From CALXSC01 sp964493475 (GTDB lineage Bacteria; Pseudomonadota; Alphaproteobacteria; Rickettsiales; UBA1997), in assembly GCA_964493475.1 (NCBI GenBank), contig CAZBNS010000031.1, forward strand, positions 1 through 16,879: 16,879 nucleotides of DNA. Reading direction: 5' to 3'. Positions 14,279 through 16,879 of the stretch are shown here, one piece after another. Below the pieces are notes generated by a model. The model was not told where the DNA came from, searched no databases, and worked only from the letters and a program-made list of their open reading frames with translations. Made by a program: the position numbers and the translations under genes. Position 1 is the stretch's first letter, and every line of letters begins with the position of its first letter.

Positions 14279-14282
14279 CCTG

Positions 14283-15101
14283 ATGCCATGGGCGATGAGT
14301 AATAAGGAGAGTGTATTGTCGAAAGATTCGCGTATAGCTCAATATAGAGAACGACTCGATCAACTAGGTGCTGTTTTAAAAAACAAATATAATCTTTTTC
14401 CTATGACCGGTGCGGTTAAGCAAATATCCTGGGCTACCGACATTAGAACTAAATTTTTAGAAGAATATGATAAACATCAGGGTGAATTAACATCTGATAT
14501 TTGTAATGCCGTAATATCAGATATCCTCAAAAATACAGAAAGTAGGTGGTGGATAGATAGAAAAGATATGAAATATGAAGATTTTATATCATTTGCAAAA
14601 ACTATATCCCGTGTTAAAGATGGGCATGAGATAGATTTACCCAATTGTATTGTAGATTGTATTCAAATTGATGTATGCGATACTTCTAAAATAATTATAT
14701 ATGGTAAATATTTTGATATTTTAAATAAGATTGTAACTGAATATAAATTTATTTTTGATAAAGATCGTAATTATTGGTTTAGAGATATATGTGTGGATGA
14801 CAATGCGAGAACAGGTGTTATTGAGAGTTTGTGTTTAACACTTTTGGGGAATGGATATAAAATACAAGTATTATCGCCAAATACGAAAGATGATAGACAC
14901 GATGGGATTCTAAAAATATTCAATGATAGATTGTGTGTTGAGACCTGTACAGATGCTATTTATAAAGTAGCATCTTCGATTGGTATGAGAGTTGTGTATC
15001 TTGATAAATGTAAAAAATCAGATATACAATCATTTATTGATTCATATGATATTATTTGTACTAATTCTGCCAAAAATTATATTGGTGATATGGATGGATA
15101 A
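14283..15101 (+). CDS. RT-operon protein 1, unknown, possibly nucleic-acid binding
   Basis: 272 aa from ATG 14283, or 268 aa from ATG 14295 (MSNKESV...), which looks the more natural N-terminus. Upstream in-frame codons belong to the GLUG fragment. It is soluble, with no TM segment. Residues about 1-110 are helical and charged. The middle (about 145-185) has a pattern of hydrophobic strand, helix, K-F-x-F-D-K-D-R-N-Y-W-F (IIIYGKYFDILNKI, then the W segment), followed by a helix ending LLGNGYKIQV. This recalls small domains in helicase- and primase-associated proteins with a '...RwDpekkvW' signature, but the match is by eye and weak. The gene overlaps the 56-aa gene by eight bases, and both run into the RT gene. 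Codon use is strongly AT-rich and natural, so I regard it as real. No family is recognised. Confidence 0.75.
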   Translation: MPWAMSNKESVLSKDSRIAQYRERLDQLGAVLKNKYNLFPMTGAVKQISWATDIRTKFLEEYDKHQGELTSDICNAVISDILKNTESRWWIDRKDMKYEDFISFAKTISRVKDGHEIDLPNCIVDCIQIDVCDTSKIIIYGKYFDILNKIVTEYKFIFDKDRNYWFRDICVDDNARTGVIESLCLTLLGNGYKIQVLSPNTKDDRHDGILKIFNDRLCVETCTDAIYKVASSIGMRVVYLDKCKKSDIQSFIDSYDIICTNSAKNYIGDMDG

Positions 15102-15264
15102 ATTTTATAATGATATTGAGGGGTGGTGTAATGATATCATGCCCATTCTTGAAAATATACGGGCCATATATAATGTAAAAACTATTGCAATATCTCTTAA
15201 TGATAATAATATTCTGAGGATCATGCAGATTTTACCGGAGGGTAATTATGTCCAATTGCAGTAA
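15094..15264 (+). CDS. RT-operon protein 2, small unknown protein (56 aa)
   Basis: 56 aa, starting at an ATG inside the end of protein 1 (eight-base overlap, different frame) with GGTG upstream, and ending 17 bases inside the RT gene. Composition is ordinary for a small soluble protein, with helix followed by a strand-rich second half (VKTIAISLNDNNILRIMQI). No motif is recognised. The tight overlaps on both sides suggest coupled translation and a fixed ratio with its neighbours. It may instead be a frameshifted continuation of protein 1; a single frameshift near 15095 would fuse them into a protein of about 325 aa. Confidence 0.6.
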   Translation: MDKFYNDIEGWCNDIMPILENIRAIYNVKTIAISLNDNNILRIMQILPEGNYVQLQ

Positions 15265-16669
15265 TGATTGTCCCTGGGATGATTTGAATTGGAAAGATAT
15301 TCATTATCGTGTGAGGAAACTCCAAAAAAGGATTGCACTTGCGGTGAAAAATAAAGATTGGCATAAAATGTACGAGCTTCAAAAACTTGTATATAATTCG
15401 AGATGCTGCCGTATTGTTGCTGTTCAACGAGTCACTTCAAGAAAAAATATTCGGACCCCGGGAATTGATGGTAAATTTTGGTCAAGCGATAGGGAGAAAT
15501 ATGCTGCTGTCGAGCTTATGGATTATCGGAATTATTTTCCCAAACCGTTTAAAAGAATTTATGTGCCAAAAGATCATGATAAATCCAAGAAGCGCCCTTT
15601 GTCGATACCAATAATATTTGATCGGGCTATGCAGGGCTTGTTTCTAATTGCTGTAGATCCCGTGATTGAGACCATTGCTGACACACATGCATATGGTTTT
15701 CGAAAATATAGGAGTTCGCAGGATGTTGCAAAAGATATTCTTGAGAGATTTGGTTTTGATCGAGGTAATGTCTGGGTTTTAAAAGCAGATGTGAAGGAAT
15801 GTTTTGATCATTTATCTCATAAATGGATATTGGATCATGCTCCAATGAATAAGAAATTGCTTCAAAGTATACTATCATGCGGATATAAATATAAGGGTAT
15901 TTATTATCCCACTATTGAGGGTATGCCACAAGGAGGAGTTCTCTCCCCGGTATTTACAACATTTACTTTATGTGGTTTTGAAAATATTCTAATTGATAAA
16001 TATTTTGGAGAGAGGATAGAGATGATCAGATTTGTTGATGATTTTCTTTTCGCAGCTGATTCCCAAGATATACTTATTCGTGTGATTGATGATCTTCGGA
16101 ATTTTCTTGGTCGGCGCGGTTTGGAATTATCCCCTCAAAAAACGAAAATTCTTCACATATCAGATGGCGTTGATTTTATTGGGTGGAATTTTAGGCGTGA
16201 TGATAGATTGATTGTAGTTACTCCGAGTAAACAATCGTTGGATGAATTGCAAAAACGGTTGTATGATATTGTTAATCAGGGTAGGAATTGGACGATAAAA
16301 AGATTGATTTGTAAACTTAATGGTGTGATTAGGGGTTGGGGTGGGTATCATATGTATTTGTGTTCGATCGATATTTTAATTTGTTTGGATGATTATTTAC
16401 AAGATCTCCTTTGGAGTTGGGCATTAAGAAAATATTCATCACATACTTCAATGTGGGCATACAACCATTGTTGGAAATATATTGATGGTCAGTTTAAAAG
16501 AGTTTTTTGTTCAGGAGGAGTTTCGTTATTACGGTTTTCAGATATGCGGGTTAGAGTTTCCGAGATTCTTGATCTATCTAAAAATCCATATATCGACCAT
16601 GAATATTTTCAAAAACGACGAAAACCTGAATATAAGTATTCACAAAATATACTTCCAATAAAAAAATAA
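15248..16669 (+). CDS. Group II intron-type reverse transcriptase/maturase, free-standing
   Basis: 473 aa with a GGAGGG site six bases before the ATG. The order is that of group II intron proteins. N-terminal RT-0 region (TPGIDG at 70-75); fingers (KKRPLSIP, 114-121); YGFRKYRSSQD at 149-159; motif A with ADVKECFDHLSH (Asp181); motif B GMPQGGVLSP (225-234); motif C FVDDF (Asp264, Asp265); VDFIGWNF (308-315); then the maturase/X domain (LNGVIRGWGGYHMY at 357-370). All three catalytic aspartates are present. The C-terminus reaches the NPYIDHEYFQKRR linker that normally precedes an HNH endonuclease, but stops after 20 more residues, so no endonuclease is present. I see no 5' intron RNA upstream (that space is coding) and no domain V or VI downstream, only 17 bases before the next gene. 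It is therefore a 'group II-like' RT in an operon, not an evident intron. Confidence 0.95.
   Translation: MSNCSNDCPWDDLNWKDIHYRVRKLQKRIALAVKNKDWHKMYELQKLVYNSRCCRIVAVQRVTSRKNIRTPGIDGKFWSSDREKYAAVELMDYRNYFPKPFKRIYVPKDHDKSKKRPLSIPIIFDRAMQGLFLIAVDPVIETIADTHAYGFRKYRSSQDVAKDILERFGFDRGNVWVLKADVKECFDHLSHKWILDHAPMNKKLLQSILSCGYKYKGIYYPTIEGMPQGGVLSPVFTTFTLCGFENILIDKYFGERIEMIRFVDDFLFAADSQDILIRVIDDLRNFLGRRGLELSPQKTKILHISDGVDFIGWNFRRDDRLIVVTPSKQSLDELQKRLYDIVNQGRNWTIKRLICKLNGVIRGWGGYHMYLCSIDILICLDDYLQDLLWSWALRKYSSHTSMWAYNHCWKYIDGQFKRVFCSGGVSLLRFSDMRVRVSEILDLSKNPYIDHEYFQKRRKPEYKYSQNILPIKK
16660..16666 (-). terminator. T7 terminator of the minus-strand GLUG-like gene
   Basis: Seven T on the minus strand lie 20 bases after the GLUG-like stop codon and overlap the final codons of the convergent RT gene. 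Position and length fit archaeal termination. Confidence 0.4.
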
Positions 16670-16686
16670 AATAATAAAGGTTGGGG

Positions 16687-16879
16687 TTATGCCCATGTAG
16701 GGCAGATACCGGCAGCATAACTCGGCGCAACTATAGAACTGTATTTTACAGTGCAGTCAGTAAATGTTCCCGTGTTGCCTGCGTAAATTCTTCCGCATAT
16801 TCCTCCCGCATAGTTGCTCGTTGCATACACTGTGCACATCTCCGCAGTGCAACCCGCAAAGGCGGCTGAGCTGTTCGTG
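16687..16879 (-). CDS. C-terminal end of a GLUG-like repeat surface protein (partial)
   Basis: 64 codons remain, running from the window's right edge to a TAA at 16689-16687. The protein reads TNSSAAFAGCTAEMCTVY, then SNYAGGICGRIYAG, then TFTDCTV, and ends YAAGICPTWA. This is the repeating GG-[IL]-x-G / DC-x-V pattern of GLUG-like domains found in archaeal and bacterial adhesins, which fold as beta-helices on the cell surface. Base composition is G+C-rich compared with the viral genes, suggesting host chromosomal or recently acquired DNA. It converges on the RT gene with 17 bases between the stops. The first codons coincide with the 20-base inverted repeat. The start lies outside the window. 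Confidence 0.8.
   Translation of the reverse strand, partial: TNSSAAFAGCTAEMCTVYATSNYAGGICGRIYAGNTGTFTDCTVKYSSIVAPSYAAGICPTWA
16860..16879 (-). repeat. Inverted repeat, right copy (reaches window end)
   Basis: This is the reverse complement of 14219-14238, identical over all 20 visible bases and cut by the window edge. Both copies encode T-N-S-S-A-A in the same frame of a GLUG-like protein. A sequence ending exactly at a repeat is also what a short-read assembler produces at an unresolved repeat. Confidence 0.85.

Noticed and set aside
14139..16669. Diversity-generating retroelement with the GLUG piece as template repeat
   Set aside because: The GLUG piece has several AAC codons and a hairpin after it, as DGR templates can. 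However, the RT has the group II motif GMPQGGVLSP and a maturase domain, not a DGR-type motif B. The shared stretch is also inverted, short, and shows no adenine-specific differences.
14239..16690. Complete mobile group II intron
   Set aside because: Upstream space is filled by two convincing protein-coding genes, and no domain V-like 34-base hairpin is seen after the RT before the next gene begins.
16681..16869. Plus-strand 62-codon open frame at the right end
   Set aside because: The minus strand of the same DNA encodes a coherent GLUG-like C-terminus with the family's glycine/cysteine pattern, and the plus frame has no recognisable features.
1..16879. CRISPR arrays, tRNA and rRNA genes, insertion sequences
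   Set aside because: No regularly spaced repeats, cloverleaf-type sequences, rRNA segments or transposase motifs were seen on either strand by reading.

Overview
The window looks like 14 kb of an archaeal virus (or virus-derived provirus/plasmid), followed by a reverse-transcriptase operon lodged between two pieces of a cell-surface repeat protein gene. Archaeal origin is supported by AT-rich TATA boxes about 25-30 bases before start codons (often with almost no leader), frequent ATGA start/stop overlaps, oligo-T terminators, PKD-domain and GLUG-like surface proteins, and a FlaK/PibD-type A24 peptidase. A euryarchaeal methanogen host is my guess from the PKD/GLUG surface proteins; nothing here proves it. 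There are no rRNA or tRNA genes, CRISPR arrays, integrase or recognisable replication genes. A 100-N scaffold gap (9774-9873) lies inside the largest surface-protein gene.

Layout. (a) 12256 down to 5445, minus strand: a tightly overlapping operon for a 770-aa coiled-coil/glycine-rich protein, a large PKD-domain membrane-anchored surface protein (likely spike/adhesin), five small secreted or multi-pass membrane proteins, and an A24 prepilin-type peptidase. (b) 5400-5035: a two-helix membrane protein resembling the major capsid protein of spindle-shaped viruses, with its own promoter and T-rich terminator. (c) 5011-1377: five genes ending in a P-loop ATPase. (d) 1269-32: two small two-TM proteins, then a protamine-like 41-aa peptide and a basic 177-aa protein, again from their own promoter. 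The promoter in front of the capsid-like gene and the one in front of the basic proteins share a 35-base block (32/35 identical), suggesting co-regulated virion genes. (e) 13131-12345, minus: a small zinc-cluster protein and an HTH protein, placed just upstream of the structural operon as candidate regulators. (f) 13237-13950, plus: a divergent PKD-domain membrane protein.

Right end (13951-16879). After a short non-coding stretch there is an internal piece of a GLUG-like repeat protein (plus strand, G+C-rich), then a three-gene overlapping operon (268/272-aa unknown protein, 56-aa unknown protein, 473-aa group II-type reverse transcriptase), then the C-terminal end of a GLUG-like gene on the minus strand. 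No group II ribozyme is visible around the RT. The two GLUG pieces share a 20-base inverted repeat that runs exactly to the window end. Inverting the segment between them would join the pieces in frame into a coherent GLUG repeat, so this is either an invertible RT-carrying cassette or an assembly/amplification chimera. The RT operon, its unusual setting, and the A24 peptidase beside a capsid-like gene are the most interesting parts of the window.
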